Assembly (NCBI GenBank): GCA_964410735.1
Contig: CAYPIF010000052.1
Span: forward strand, 1-64,000
Reading direction: 5' to 3'
From: EX4572-165 sp964410735
GTDB lineage: Archaea > Thermoplasmatota > E2 > DHVEG-1
Length of the DNA: 64,000 bases
Below, one piece after another: positions 54,024-63,677 of the stretch (position 1 is its first letter; each line of letters starts with the position of its first letter). The position numbers and the translations under genes were made by a program. A model generated the notes under the pieces. That model ran no database searches. It was not told where the DNA came from and saw only the letters and a list, made by a program, of their open reading frames with translations.

Positions 54024-55607
54024 TTAGCTCCATGGCCAGAGATGGTACCATTGACCTTGGATGTATACTTCGATGAGCATTGAATTGAAATCGATGTTCC
54101 CTGTTGTGTTTACATTCCACTCACTTGGCGGCCATACTGTCCAATCTAAACGGAAATCCTCTGCTTTGAATGTTTCAGCAACGGTTCGAATTCCTGCATC
54201 ACTCCCATGGATAAGAAGGTCCATTTGGTTCAATGATTGCCAGTTGGTATCATAAGAGAGGTATCCGGTGATATCTGTTAACCATGAAATGTGGATATCC
54301 TCGGCAACTGGTTGTGCATCGAGTTTTGCCACCCATACACCAATAATGAATGAAAGGTTGATGTGGAACGATGGGTTCTTTATGATTCGTAGATCACCTG
54401 GATCCGTAAAGTTCCAGAATGCGGTCATATCTACATCAGTTACCCCGAATATGGATAGATCGATTGTTGGTTCATCGAGGGAATCAAGGATATGTATATC
54501 TGTCCCATCAGAGTCAATTTCAAGATGATACCAACCATTTTCTTTTACAGGTTTCCATTCTGCAAAGAGCATCCGGGGAGTGTTTTTGATGATAGCATAT
54601 TTACATGTCCCCAGTTCATCTGTTTGTATTTGGACGTTGGTTTCATACATTGACTCACTGGCATAATATACGCTACCTCCCTCTGATGAAAATGGTGTCA
54701 ACATCAATGAAAAAGAAATTGTTCGTGGGAACCTATCAAATGTTATGATTGTTTCTTTTGTCTCAGAGGATGTTGTTTTTCTAAGTGCCATGGTGACAAT
54801 GGTGTTGTAATCGGTCGTTCTGGTTAATTCATAGTTCCATTCTCCAGGATTCCTTGTCGAAGTTATTGTTATATCTGTTTTTGTTGGCGGGTCAAATGTG
54901 AAGTAGTTGTTATGTTGTGTGTTCTCATCTTCCAAATGGTATGAGCTGAAGAACACGAGTTTTTTATTTTGTATGTCTGATGAGTACGTCGGGGTCATTG
55001 ATACTGTTACACCTTTTGAACCGTCCGCGATGTTTAGGAAAATACGTAAGGAGAGTTGAATGTTTGTTGGTATCTCATTTCCAATGGCCTGTGGTGACCA
55101 GTATCCAACGGAGAGTATGTCTTTTCCAAGAGTTGCTGTGAGGTTGAAATCGTTCGATTTTATTTCCTCCCCAATGCGTTGAATGTTAATACTGAATTCT
55201 AAACCGATGAGGGGGTCTGTGTCGATTTCAAGCCAGGGTAAAATATAATATTGAACTCGGATATCTTTACCGTTTATACCGTTGGTCTCATCACCATCAA
55301 CGTCAAGATCATTGGTGATTCCAAATACGATATCGGATGATTTTTCAAGACCTGAGCATGATGTTTGAATGGTACTAGTAAGCAAATCAGACAGGTCAAT
55401 TGGTGTGGTCAATGTGAAAAGATTTCTCATTGTATTTTTAGACGAATGTTCCTCTGTAGATGGTCGTGTCTTTTGTTCTACTACCTTATTTGAATATAGA
55501 GTATTTTTATTATGTGCCGCCTGGGATGCATAAACGCTCATGGTAAACGAACTTATCAACAATATAGAAACTAAAATTACTGCCCCTGTCATCCTTTTTT
55601 GGTTCAT
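54024..55607 (-). CDS. Secreted beta-rich protein of unknown function
   Basis: A 527-residue exported protein. A signal peptide (residues 1-28) is followed by a Ser/Thr/Asn-rich linker to about 60. DVDGDETNGINGKDIRVQYY near 100-120 looks like an acidic calcium-type loop. The rest is beta-strand-rich with many Trp and Asp residues and no recognised catalytic motif. It ends with QGQWYHLWPWS. GAGGTGAG lies before the ATG. It is divergent from the second C25 peptidase, with one promoter region between them, and may be expressed with it. No family could be named. Confidence 0.75.
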   Translation of the reverse strand: MNQKRMTGAVILVSILLISSFTMSVYASQAAHNKNTLYSNKVVEQKTRPSTEEHSSKNTMRNLFTLTTPIDLSDLLTSTIQTSCSGLEKSSDIVFGITNDLDVDGDETNGINGKDIRVQYYILPWLEIDTDPLIGLEFSINIQRIGEEIKSNDFNLTATLGKDILSVGYWSPQAIGNEIPTNIQLSLRIFLNIADGSKGVTVSMTPTYSSDIQNKKLVFFSSYHLEDENTQHNNYFTFDPPTKTDITITSTRNPGEWNYELTRTTDYNTIVTMALRKTTSSETKETIITFDRFPRTISFSLMLTPFSSEGGSVYYASESMYETNVQIQTDELGTCKYAIIKNTPRMLFAEWKPVKENGWYHLEIDSDGTDIHILDSLDEPTIDLSIFGVTDVDMTAFWNFTDPGDLRIIKNPSFHINLSFIIGVWVAKLDAQPVAEDIHISWLTDITGYLSYDTNWQSLNQMDLLIHGSDAGIRTVAETFKAEDFRLDWTVWPPSEWNVNTTGNIDFNSMLIEVYIQGQWYHLWPWS

Positions 55608-55697
55608 AGAATACTCACCTCTTCTATAGCAATAATACTATTTGTCGCTCCCATCTTATATTACTTTCGAGCATTTGAGTGTATCTATTCGTTGATA

Positions 55698-55708
55698 GAC
55701 GAATTTTT
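55698..55708 (+). promoter_or_regulatory. Third GACGAATTTTT copy, divergent peptidase promoter
   Basis: GACGAATTTTT lies in the 282-base gap between the secreted beta-rich protein and the second C25 gene, matching the two copies at 8700 and 8741. It runs into TTAAGC and may be part of a core promoter. Nearer the C25 start, AATTTAAATATT (55832-55843) is a good TATA element, and ATCATATATGAT (55846-55857) is a perfect 12-base palindrome immediately after it. Confidence 0.35.
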
Positions 55709-55889
55709 TTAAGCGATTTACTTATACACTCCACCTTATAACGACACTTTTTCTTTCTATATATCGGTGAGTATACACTTTTTTTGAGAGGTTACTCATG
55801 AAGTTGATAGTAATCAAATGATGACCAAAAGAATTTAAATATTAAATCATATATGATATTAATATAAGAATAGGGGGCAATAATGAATT

Positions 55890-57848
55890 ATGAGATATTT
55901 TCCAGTACTTGCTGCGGTTCTCATCTTGTTAAGTAGTACCGTGGCAATAGGCGTAAATCTAGATCCAAAAACTGTTGAGAGAATCGAGGTTAACACCACA
56001 TTTAATCAACCAATTTTTGAACAAACAGTAGCGAATGGGGATGCCTACCTGAAAATGGTGTCCATAGAAAACTTTGGGGTTATCAGCCACGCCGGTCAGC
56101 CACTTCTCCCTAGACGTATCCAGACTTTTGAGGTTCCTTTTGGAACGATCATTTCTGATGTTTCACTATCTGTTGGTTCGTCTAAGACCATGAAGATCAA
56201 TGAAAAGATCCTACCTGCACCCTTACCGATCATTCAAGGTTCTAACTCTCCAGAGCAGTATGAGATGGATGAATTAGTATACGAAGCTAATGAGTATTAT
56301 CCCTTTGAACCTTACAGCATTCATATGGGTGGAGGATTAAATAGTGAAAATCAACGAACGACCTTTATAACTCTTGAAGTATTTCCCGTTCAATATAATC
56401 CAGTAACAGATACGATACGTTATGTTGAGGACATGGATGTCAGTATTAGCTATAAGGCGCCTTCAGAACCATTGATCACCGCTACTGATGAATTTGATAT
56501 GGTTATCATCGCTCCATCAAGTTTCGCTAGCGATCTCCAACGATTAATCGACCATAAAAACAGTTATGATATGAAGACGTTCCTGAAGACGACAGAGGAT
56601 ATCTACGGTGGGTACACTGGTACAGACAAACCGGAACAAATAAAATATTTCGTCAAAGATGCTATTGAGACATACAATATCACCTATGTCATGCTTGTTG
56701 GTGGATTGAAATCACCATTATGGGCGACACCGCGGGATGATGCGAACCAAGGTTCTGCTGATTGGTTGGTTCCTGTAAGATATACAAATCTCAAAGAAGT
56801 GGGTAGCACTTATGATCCTGGTTTTATCAGTGATCTCTATTATGCTGATATCTATGATGCCGGTGGTAATTTCTCAAGCTGGGATAGTGATAAAAACGGG
56901 GACAGTGATGGAATTTATGCCAACTGGAAATTTGGTGCATCAAAGGATTATATAGATCTTTATCCTGATGTTTATGTTGGACGACTTGCTTGTCGAAACA
57001 AGGTCGAACTAGGGTTCATGATTGATAAGATAATTACCTATGAAACATCGACATATGGGGCTGACTGGTTCAATCGGATGATTGCAGTTGGTGGAGATAG
57101 TCATGATGATAGCACGAATTATGTTGAAGGTGAAGAGGTCTGTAATGCTGTCTTCGAACAGTATATGTCAGATTTCACACCTGTGAAAATTTATTCGTCA
57201 AATAAAGAGACAAATACTGATTTAATCCCAAATGATAAGAATATTATCCGTGAAACATCTCTTGGTGCAGGATTCCTTTTATTCGATGGGCATGGTAGCC
57301 CCGGGTCGTGGAATACCCATTGGCCAGGTGAAATCAACTGGGATGATACGCCCGGTGGTATCAGCGTTTATGATTTCTTTGATTTTGAGAACAGTGGAAA
57401 ATACCCAATTAGTGTTGTTGGCGGGTGTCATAACAGTCAGTTCAATATAACGCTTCTATCGACTGCTTTGAACCTTCCGTTCACATGGTCTCATGGCGTC
57501 CCGTATGCAGAGTGTTTTGGATGGAGCCTTGCTCGAAAACAAGATGGTGGTTCAATCGCTAGTTTTGGTAACACTGGTCTTGGGTATGGTTCTATCGGTG
57601 AGAATGGTGATCTTGATGGTGATGGTGTCAATCTTCCAGATGCTGTTGAGGCAGCAGGAGGCTATCAGAAGGCAGTGTTCTTTAAGACCTACAGTGAGGG
57701 TGTTGATATCCTTGGTGCTGTTTGGGGTGGCGCTGAGAGAAGTTATCTTAATACTTATCCGGGTATGAGCGATCAAACGGATTGTAAAACCGTGGAACAG
57801 TGGCCATTACTTGGTGATCCAAGTCTTAAGATTGGTGGATACGAATAG
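55890..57848 (+). CDS. Second secreted C25 (gingipain-type) cysteine peptidase
   Basis: A 652-residue paralogue of the gene at 15382. It has a signal peptide (1-21), a propeptide-like region (about 22-205) and the C25 catalytic domain with His468 in FDGHGSPGSW and Cys513 in VVGGCHNSQFN. The end, LLGDPSLKIGGYE, is the same as in the paralogue. DLDGDGVNLPDAVE near 570-583 is an acidic calcium-type loop. TAGGGGG stands about a dozen bases before the ATG, as in the paralogue. Sequence identity is moderate and spread evenly, so the copies diverged some time ago, probably toward different substrates. No sorting domain is present. Confidence 0.93.
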   Translation: MRYFPVLAAVLILLSSTVAIGVNLDPKTVERIEVNTTFNQPIFEQTVANGDAYLKMVSIENFGVISHAGQPLLPRRIQTFEVPFGTIISDVSLSVGSSKTMKINEKILPAPLPIIQGSNSPEQYEMDELVYEANEYYPFEPYSIHMGGGLNSENQRTTFITLEVFPVQYNPVTDTIRYVEDMDVSISYKAPSEPLITATDEFDMVIIAPSSFASDLQRLIDHKNSYDMKTFLKTTEDIYGGYTGTDKPEQIKYFVKDAIETYNITYVMLVGGLKSPLWATPRDDANQGSADWLVPVRYTNLKEVGSTYDPGFISDLYYADIYDAGGNFSSWDSDKNGDSDGIYANWKFGASKDYIDLYPDVYVGRLACRNKVELGFMIDKIITYETSTYGADWFNRMIAVGGDSHDDSTNYVEGEEVCNAVFEQYMSDFTPVKIYSSNKETNTDLIPNDKNIIRETSLGAGFLLFDGHGSPGSWNTHWPGEINWDDTPGGISVYDFFDFENSGKYPISVVGGCHNSQFNITLLSTALNLPFTWSHGVPYAECFGWSLARKQDGGSIASFGNTGLGYGSIGENGDLDGDGVNLPDAVEAAGGYQKAVFFKTYSEGVDILGAVWGGAERSYLNTYPGMSDQTDCKTVEQWPLLGDPSLKIGGYE

Positions 57849-57853
57849 GTCCA

Positions 57854-57880
57854 CTTTTCCTTTTTTTTCTTTTATTTTTA
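57854..57880 (+). terminator. T-rich terminator after the C25 gene
   Basis: A 27-base run made almost wholly of T, beginning six bases after the C25 stop, is the archaeal oligo-T termination pattern. No hairpin is needed or seen. Confidence 0.5.
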
Positions 57881-57943
57881 ATTAAATCATAGAATAAATT
57901 ATTGGAAATGTCTCTTGTTATCATTACTAGATCAATATCCACT

Positions 57944-59203
57944 TTAGTATCTTATTAATAGGAAAACTCTTAGTGTGTCAATGGGTTGATAAAAAGAAAG
58001 AATGTCAACATAATCCGTGGATTTTTCTCCCAATCGATTGTATGCGATAGTAGTAATTCGATGTTGCCCTATTGATCGGATGTTGCAATGCCATTCAAAG
58101 GGAGGGGTTTTATCTGTTGTGATACGGATATCATCATAATAGAATTCCACATGGGTAAAGGCAGCATCTGTTGTCGTTTCAGCGAGTATAGCTATATCGT
58201 TTATGATACTAGTCTTCATTATATCTGTGAACTCTACGAACGTGTTATCCTTGGACAATGACTGTTTCTTTGGTGAAACGATTCGTATCTGTGGTGGATG
58301 AGTTGGTTGATCTGCAAGATATGCAAGCGTTCCTGTTATGAGCTTTGTAGTATTGACCAGATAACTGAAGTTAACATTCGAAAGATCATCGTTAGGTGTG
58401 TGCATATTCTGGTCTCGATCTGCCTCCCAAAAGGCTACCGCTTCATATCAAAATGCAGCAAAAGGAAAATAATCGCTTCCTCCTCTATCAATGGGCCACG
58501 TTCCAAAATCAAAGTTCAAATCTGAGATTTCATTGATAATTGAGAATATTTCGGCAACACTCGTTGCATCCTCAGTTAGTGAAAGTCTAAATGATGATCC
58601 TCCTTCTGTGGTTGTTGCATGACCCATCATATCCGCGTTAACATCAACTATTATGTTGTCGTTGTTTTGGTATGCTTCTTTGGCATAAGCAGTGCTTCCT
58701 TTTAAACCGATTTCTTCACCTGAGAATGTAACGAGTCGCGTAATGTGTGGTTGAAGATGTATTGGCCTAGGACATATGCTGCGGCAAGTGCTGCAGCAGT
58801 TCCTGGTCCATCGTCATTAGCCCCCAGGCACATTTTCTACGGTATCATAATGTGCACTAAAAAGGATGATATCATCGGTTAGCCCAGGTAATGTTGCTTC
58901 CACAGTCTGGCTTATGTACTCTCCAGGGTGATATCTATCGTCAAGGGCGGACCAGTCATCATATCTTGTTTCAAGTCCCATGCAGCTGAATTGATCATGG
59001 ATGGATGATGCTGCTCGTTCACACCCGGCTGTTCCAGTATATCGTGGTGCAAGATCAACTAATGTTTCAAGATATGATCTGAGCAACGGTTCATTAATGC
59101 TATTAAGTATTGTTTGGATCTTCTCAATGTTTGCGAAGGGGTTATAGGTTGATGGTTGTGGGAAATCCTGGTTTTCTTGTTTTGTTAACTCTATAGATCC
59201 CAC
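57944..59203 (-). pseudogene. Broken M28 metallopeptidase
   Basis: A secreted zinc aminopeptidase-like gene with three lesions. A G5 run at about 58821-58826 (expected G4) shifts the frame after SAHYDTVENVPG; about 75 bases later an extra CG (near 58735-58740) restores it; and a TGA near 58445 interrupts the frame where a glycine is expected. Reading through them, all five metal ligands survive: His in SAHYDTV, Asp in NDDGPGT, Glu in SGEEIGL, Asp in NADMMGH and His in MHTPNDD. A C-terminal Ig-like domain follows. In-frame sequence before the first start codon (59203) encodes a plausible signal segment (SVYLIAYIPLLSII) with no ATG, so the start may be lost as well. Decay appears recent. Confidence 0.82.
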
Positions 59204-59389
59204 GGGAATGATACTAAGAAGGGGGATATACGCAATAAGATATACTGATTTGTTCTGATGCTTTAAAGTAAAAAGTCCTATGTTGGTATATATTTTGGTA
59301 TAAAATCAGTGATTCATTATTTGATTTAAAATAGAATTAAGAATGGATTGTCCTTGTTGTGAAAATATATGCGTCAGAATAACTGCCAT

Positions 59390-59797
59390 CTATTTTAACT
59401 TGTATTCGACAGTATCAATATTTGATGTGTTTTTCTTATACCCAAGTTTATCTTCTCGTGCAAGCCAGCCAATAGCAGAGTACGCTTCCTTCTTATGGAT
59501 TTTTGCAATTTTTACGATTGAAGGAATAGTGATTTCACCATGATTATAAAGCGTTGTATACACTTTACCTGCATTACCGCCGATCTCTTGTTCCAGGTTT
59601 GTTTGATTCAGTTCATAGATCCCAGCTTTATAACTTATCTTATCTTCTCGTGCAAGCCAGCCCACTGCGGCATAGAAATCTTCTTCTTTTAATCGAGTTT
59701 TCTTAAGTATTGTTTTTCCCTCAAGTGGTCCTCTTTTGTTCAATTCGACCCAAATCTTACCTGCATTCCTGCCAAACTTATGGAATATTTCGACCAT
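59390..59797 (-). CDS. Tandem winged-helix protein (DUF2582 type), second copy
   Basis: A 135-residue paralogue of the protein at 32486. Two repeats each start with GRNAGKIW or GGNAGKVY and end AVGWLAREDKI or AIGWLAREDKL. ATG at 59797 follows GGGTGG by six bases; a longer frame adds an unlikely hydrophobic N-terminus. The last residues (NIDTVEYKLK) resemble the end of its paralogue. It is divergent from the C39-like peptidase gene. DNA or RNA binding is likely from the fold, not shown. Confidence 0.83.
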   Translation of the reverse strand: MVEIFHKFGRNAGKIWVELNKRGPLEGKTILKKTRLKEEDFYAAVGWLAREDKISYKAGIYELNQTNLEQEIGGNAGKVYTTLYNHGEITIPSIVKIAKIHKKEAYSAIGWLAREDKLGYKKNTSNIDTVEYKLK

Positions 59798-59966
59798 AAA
59801 AAACCACCCTATGACTATGATAATCTCAATCATATAGAAATATTTTCTTATATTTTCAAGCGATTTCATGCCCTTTGACCGGATTATTCCTTTACTATAT
59901 GGCGCCTCAAAAAACCAATGTGATATTTTTTATATTTTAATTGTGTTATATTTACGTTGTGTTGAG

Positions 59967-61364
59967 ATGTTGAAAGTATATTATTCCATCATTTTTGTTC
60001 TTCTATTGTTCTCTTCATCATTGTTCACTCCACTTGTTAGAGCAGAAGATGGCAAAACCCTTATATCACAAGTAAATGGACATTGCACTTATTCATCATA
60101 TATTATCCCAAACGTTCCCTATGTATCTCAAGAAACCGATTTTTATTGTACCTATGCATGCCCTACAATGGTATTGAAATATTATGGGTATAACACGAGT
60201 CTTGATGAGGTTCTGTATTACTCAGGAGCAGGGTACTCACTTGTGTATTCACATCCAAAAGTTAAACGATTCCTTATCAGCTGCGTTGGATCAAGTAACT
60301 GGGAAATGGATAGGAGATTCACCGGTGAGCTCTTTGGATTAGCCTATACTGAAGATCGACTCATGGAGTATCCGCTGGATGAATCACAGCGTTGGAATCT
60401 TTATTGGAATAAGATCAAAGAGAATATCACTAGTGGCTGCCCAGTGATAACCATTGTTGATCCATCCTGTCTTTCATCAGTTCAATCAGCTATTCAACAT
60501 ATGCTTGGCATCCCTGATATGCTATGGAATATGATACCTGCCGGTGTGTTCAGTCTCTTCCCTTCAACGATGACACATATGATCAATATTGTTGGTTTCA
60601 ATGAGGAAAACAATAGTATTTGTTATAATGATCCTTCAGCAGCTTTGTTCGGTGATGCCTCATTTGGCACCTATGCATGGATGAATGTTTCGCTTATTTG
60701 CAGGAGTATGCTACGGATTTCATCGATTTCAGGATTTGCATATATGATAGGGACGTTCCATAAGAATAATACCATTTCACTATCTTTTGAAGATCGTTTA
60801 TATGCTGCCCATGTTCGTAATATAAAGAAAATGAATGGGGATCCAGGGAGTTATGATGCACAGATTCTTAGAACGTGGGATGCATCAGCTCTTGGTATTA
60901 ACGGCCTAAGGTCACTGAAAAATGATCTGGGGTCAGGTATTGATAACCGTCCGACTACTATCCTGCTTTATAAAATGCTGAGCACACTTTTGTTCTACTC
61001 ATTCTCATACAAGATCTACCGTTTTTTCGACCGGTTTTTCCCATCAGTTCTAAATCTATCGGACTTTAATGAACAGATGAACTATGTGCATCAGTTATCA
61101 ATTGAGAAACATGATATCTCCGATTGGTTATTTTCAATAGCTGAAAAAGTAAGCGATCCATCGGTTGCTGATATATATTATTCGGATGCTGTTCTCTTGC
61201 ATGATGAGGCGTTCATCTGTGAACAACTAGCTGAGAACTTTTCATTATTCCTTCATCATGGTATCTGGTTCTCATATCCAAAAGCAGTGACGGTTATTGA
61301 ACATATGTCCGAACATGTATCAGATATGATCGAAATCGAAGAAACGATCCTAAAGCAGAAGTAG
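59967..61364 (+). CDS. Secreted C39-like cysteine peptidase
   Basis: A 465-residue exported protein. The signal peptide (1-26) follows the ATG at 59967; TATATTTTAA at about 59931-59940 places the RNA start only a few bases before it. The first 220 residues form a C39-like papain-fold domain: PYVSQETDFYCTYACPTMVL with the candidate catalytic Cys, and MTHMINIVGFNEENNSICYNDP with the His and Asp. The C-terminal 220 residues are helical and of unknown nature. Related domains cleave or process peptides outside the cell. This adds a further non-clan-CD cysteine peptidase to the secreted set. Confidence 0.8.
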   Translation: MLKVYYSIIFVLLLFSSSLFTPLVRAEDGKTLISQVNGHCTYSSYIIPNVPYVSQETDFYCTYACPTMVLKYYGYNTSLDEVLYYSGAGYSLVYSHPKVKRFLISCVGSSNWEMDRRFTGELFGLAYTEDRLMEYPLDESQRWNLYWNKIKENITSGCPVITIVDPSCLSSVQSAIQHMLGIPDMLWNMIPAGVFSLFPSTMTHMINIVGFNEENNSICYNDPSAALFGDASFGTYAWMNVSLICRSMLRISSISGFAYMIGTFHKNNTISLSFEDRLYAAHVRNIKKMNGDPGSYDAQILRTWDASALGINGLRSLKNDLGSGIDNRPTTILLYKMLSTLLFYSFSYKIYRFFDRFFPSVLNLSDFNEQMNYVHQLSIEKHDISDWLFSIAEKVSDPSVADIYYSDAVLLHDEAFICEQLAENFSLFLHHGIWFSYPKAVTVIEHMSEHVSDMIEIEETILKQK

Positions 61365-61367
61365 ATG

Positions 61368-61562
61368 TTAATCCTTTTTCATCTTCAATGGTAAGTACAG
61401 GATGTAAAAGATACAAAGAAATTCTACAATCGCTCCAATTACGACAGCAATAGGCATCCATCCTTGAAGGTAATAATGCATCATTGCTAAAAGAAGTGTT
61501 GCAAAAAATGCGATGACAACATAGATCATCGTCCGTTGTTTCTTCGTTCGCTTCTCAAACAT
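61368..61562 (-). CDS. Small two-segment membrane protein
   Basis: A 64-residue protein with a basic N-terminus (KRTKKQR), two membrane segments (about 10-28 and 35-56) and a basic C-terminus (LKMKKD), so both ends are probably in the cytoplasm. No family recognised. ATG at 61562 is preferred; a GTG two codons earlier is possible. It converges on the C39-like gene with three bases between stops. Confidence 0.6.
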   Translation of the reverse strand: MFEKRTKKQRTMIYVVIAFFATLLLAMMHYYLQGWMPIAVVIGAIVEFLCIFYILYLPLKMKKD

Positions 61563-61722
61563 AATCACCGTTGCAATACGTCTGTCTCATTTAAACATTG
61601 TTAAATCCTGTATCTCTCTGTTGCATATCTAATCGCCTCTTCCAAATATATAATGGTTGAGGGAGTAAGGCTATGTGAACAAAAGATTTGAAAAACAGAG
61701 GAACAATACTTAATTTGACGAA

Positions 61723-62451
61723 ATGGAAACCAGACATCTTTTGATACATAACACGGATTTTCTCGTTAAATTACATTATGAGAGTAGAAAAAATTCTAGA
61801 GTGTCAATTAGACGGAACATCATCAATATTCGGCTTCCACGATCTATTTCCAAAAAAGAACAGGACAATCAGATGGAAAAACTAATCGACTGGGCCGTGA
61901 ACCATATACGGAAACATCCTGATAAGTTCCAACCGGTGGGTTATAAGAGATATATCGATGGTGATGAGATACACACAACAAGAAAGACGTATCATGTTAG
62001 GTTGATGGTAAAGGATAAAAAGCATAGTTCTGCACGGTTAAAGGATGATACGATACATCTTTCCCTCTCAAATGATTTAACAGATGAAGAAAGAAATAAG
62101 CATGCGGCAACCCTCATCAGTCGATGTATCGCATCCGAGCAGCTCCCGAAACTCAAAGAGAGGATCCACGAACTTAATGATATATATTTTAAGCAGGGGA
62201 TCAAGGGGATTTATTTTAAAAACAACATCTCGAACTGGGGAAGTTGTTCCCAATTAGGAAATATCAATATATCAACAAGGTTGGTGTTTGCCCCTGATGA
62301 TGTTGTAGACTATGTCTGTATCCATGAACTTGCTCACCTTATTGAACAGAATCATTCCCAACGTTTTTGGAAGTTGGTCTCTGATGTAATGCCGGAGTAT
62401 AAGGAGAAACTCCAATGGCTTAAGGAGAATGGTGAAAACTGCAGGTTTTAA
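61723..62451 (+). CDS. YgjP-like zinc metallopeptidase domain protein
   Basis: A 242-residue cytoplasmic protein of the DUF45/YgjP group related to SprT and M48 peptidases. The zinc site is VCIHELAHLIEQNHSQRFW (HExxH with the third His ten residues on), preceded by the family's NWGSCS segment. The N-terminal half (ISIRRNIINIRLPRSIS-like strands) is also typical. Bacterial and archaeal members often accompany restriction systems or stand alone; here it stands alone. Its stop overlaps the end of a minus-strand fragment by four bases. Confidence 0.88.
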   Translation: METRHLLIHNTDFLVKLHYESRKNSRVSIRRNIINIRLPRSISKKEQDNQMEKLIDWAVNHIRKHPDKFQPVGYKRYIDGDEIHTTRKTYHVRLMVKDKKHSSARLKDDTIHLSLSNDLTDEERNKHAATLISRCIASEQLPKLKERIHELNDIYFKQGIKGIYFKNNISNWGSCSQLGNINISTRLVFAPDDVVDYVCIHELAHLIEQNHSQRFWKLVSDVMPEYKEKLQWLKENGENCRF

Positions 62452-62636
62452 ATAGAGCGGTCGGTCCCAACATTTTCGAATCCATCAAGGAGATTAAATA
62501 GTTTATATCCTAAAAGAACCCGTATTGTTCCATCTTTTTTCTTTAGAGAACGCCCTTTGTTGTCACCGTATCGTTGCACTTCTATGATATCATTTTTCAC
62601 TAATTTATTGAGGTGATCACCCAATAAGTAATGCAA
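62448..62636 (-). pseudogene. Fragment of a winged-helix protein
   Basis: A 62-codon frame resembling the second half of a winged-helix domain: LLGDHLNKLVKNDIIEVQRYG, where GDHLNKLVKN is the recognition helix. A stop lies only ten codons upstream in frame and there is no ATG or ribosome binding site, so the first half of the domain is missing. It ends four bases inside the YgjP-like gene. It may be the remnant of a MarR/ArsR-type regulator; alternatively chance. Confidence 0.35.
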
Positions 62637-62689
62637 AAATGGTATATTTATTTCCTAATCATACACGAGAATAAAAAAGTATAAAAAGA

Positions 62690-63553
62690 TCATTCTTTCT
62701 GCTGACTGTTTACGTATGTGATGCCGGTGTGTGTTAGTTCAATAGTATCTGTGGTTACATATTGGACCATTTCCATTTTTGATAATTTTTTGATCATTGT
62801 ATTCAAATCATCCCGGGTTATATCAAGCATTTTTATTGCGGTATCTGCGTCCATATCGCCCTTGAGCATCAGTTTTAAAAGATTGTATTCCTTTTCAAAA
62901 ATCCTAACTTCCTTTTCGAGTTTTTCAGGATCGGTTGTTGTTTCACCTGAAAGCGTCTCAACATAATTCTGGATGATCCTGTCAAGGTTCAAACGATCAA
63001 GCACCTTTCCTTGTTCATCATATAAAGTGCAGTATTTGCTTCCCTCTTCATGATGCCAGGCGGAGACCTTTTCCCAGTTATATCCTAGTAGGTTCTCTGT
63101 TGTACCGTCTTGCTTGAGTTTCTTCTTTCGTTCTCTGCGTTCGTATGCATGGTGCTGTTCAAGTTGGATCTGGTCAAGGTCCACACCGTAATTGTGTATT
63201 GCCCGTGTAAAATTTTTTCCTGCATATTCTTTGAACTCAGTGATAAAATACAGTCCTGCTTCCTCGCTAAGCTCCTCATATACTAAGCGAATAAATGATT
63301 CAATAGCCTTTCCGATGTTCTCTCTTGTGAGCTGTTCAATACTTGTGCTTGAAAATGAAACATAATCTTCTGATTCTTCTGGTACTTCATTGTATAATTT
63401 GACCCCTTCAAGGAAATCGTATCTATTTTTTAGCGCGTCGATTGATGATTTAATGGTGTCATCTGCGAATCGGGAGGACGTTCTCCTGCTGGCAACGATA
63501 TAAACGCATTGAATGGTTTTCTTGACCATATCTGTTTTACTGTATGACTCCAT
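62690..63553 (-). CDS. Unknown protein with C-terminal winged helix
   Basis: A 287-residue cytoplasmic protein. The N-terminal 160 residues are mixed alpha/beta with IQCVYIVASRRTSSRFADDT and a helical FIRLVYEELSEEAGLYFITE segment. A middle linker is strongly basic (ERRERKKKLKQ). The last 75 residues are a winged-helix-like domain: LLKLMLKGDMDADTAIKMLD, then RDDLNTMIKKLSKMEMVQYV. No family was recognised. It lies about 125 bases after the end of a histidine kinase gene on the same strand, so it may be a partner in signalling. AGGTAG before the ATG at 63553 favours that start over one eight codons upstream. Confidence 0.65.
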   Translation of the reverse strand: MESYSKTDMVKKTIQCVYIVASRRTSSRFADDTIKSSIDALKNRYDFLEGVKLYNEVPEESEDYVSFSSTSIEQLTRENIGKAIESFIRLVYEELSEEAGLYFITEFKEYAGKNFTRAIHNYGVDLDQIQLEQHHAYERRERKKKLKQDGTTENLLGYNWEKVSAWHHEEGSKYCTLYDEQGKVLDRLNLDRIIQNYVETLSGETTTDPEKLEKEVRIFEKEYNLLKLMLKGDMDADTAIKMLDITRDDLNTMIKKLSKMEMVQYVTTDTIELTHTGITYVNSQQKE

Positions 63554-63677
63554 GACAATTCTACCTGATTCTATCAAAGTGATTATCTCTCATTTATCCT
63601 ATCTTGAGTTCAATCTCTCCTCTTTCCTTGTTTGTATAAGTATGAAATCTTAAATCATTTGTGTTTTTTCTCTGTTT

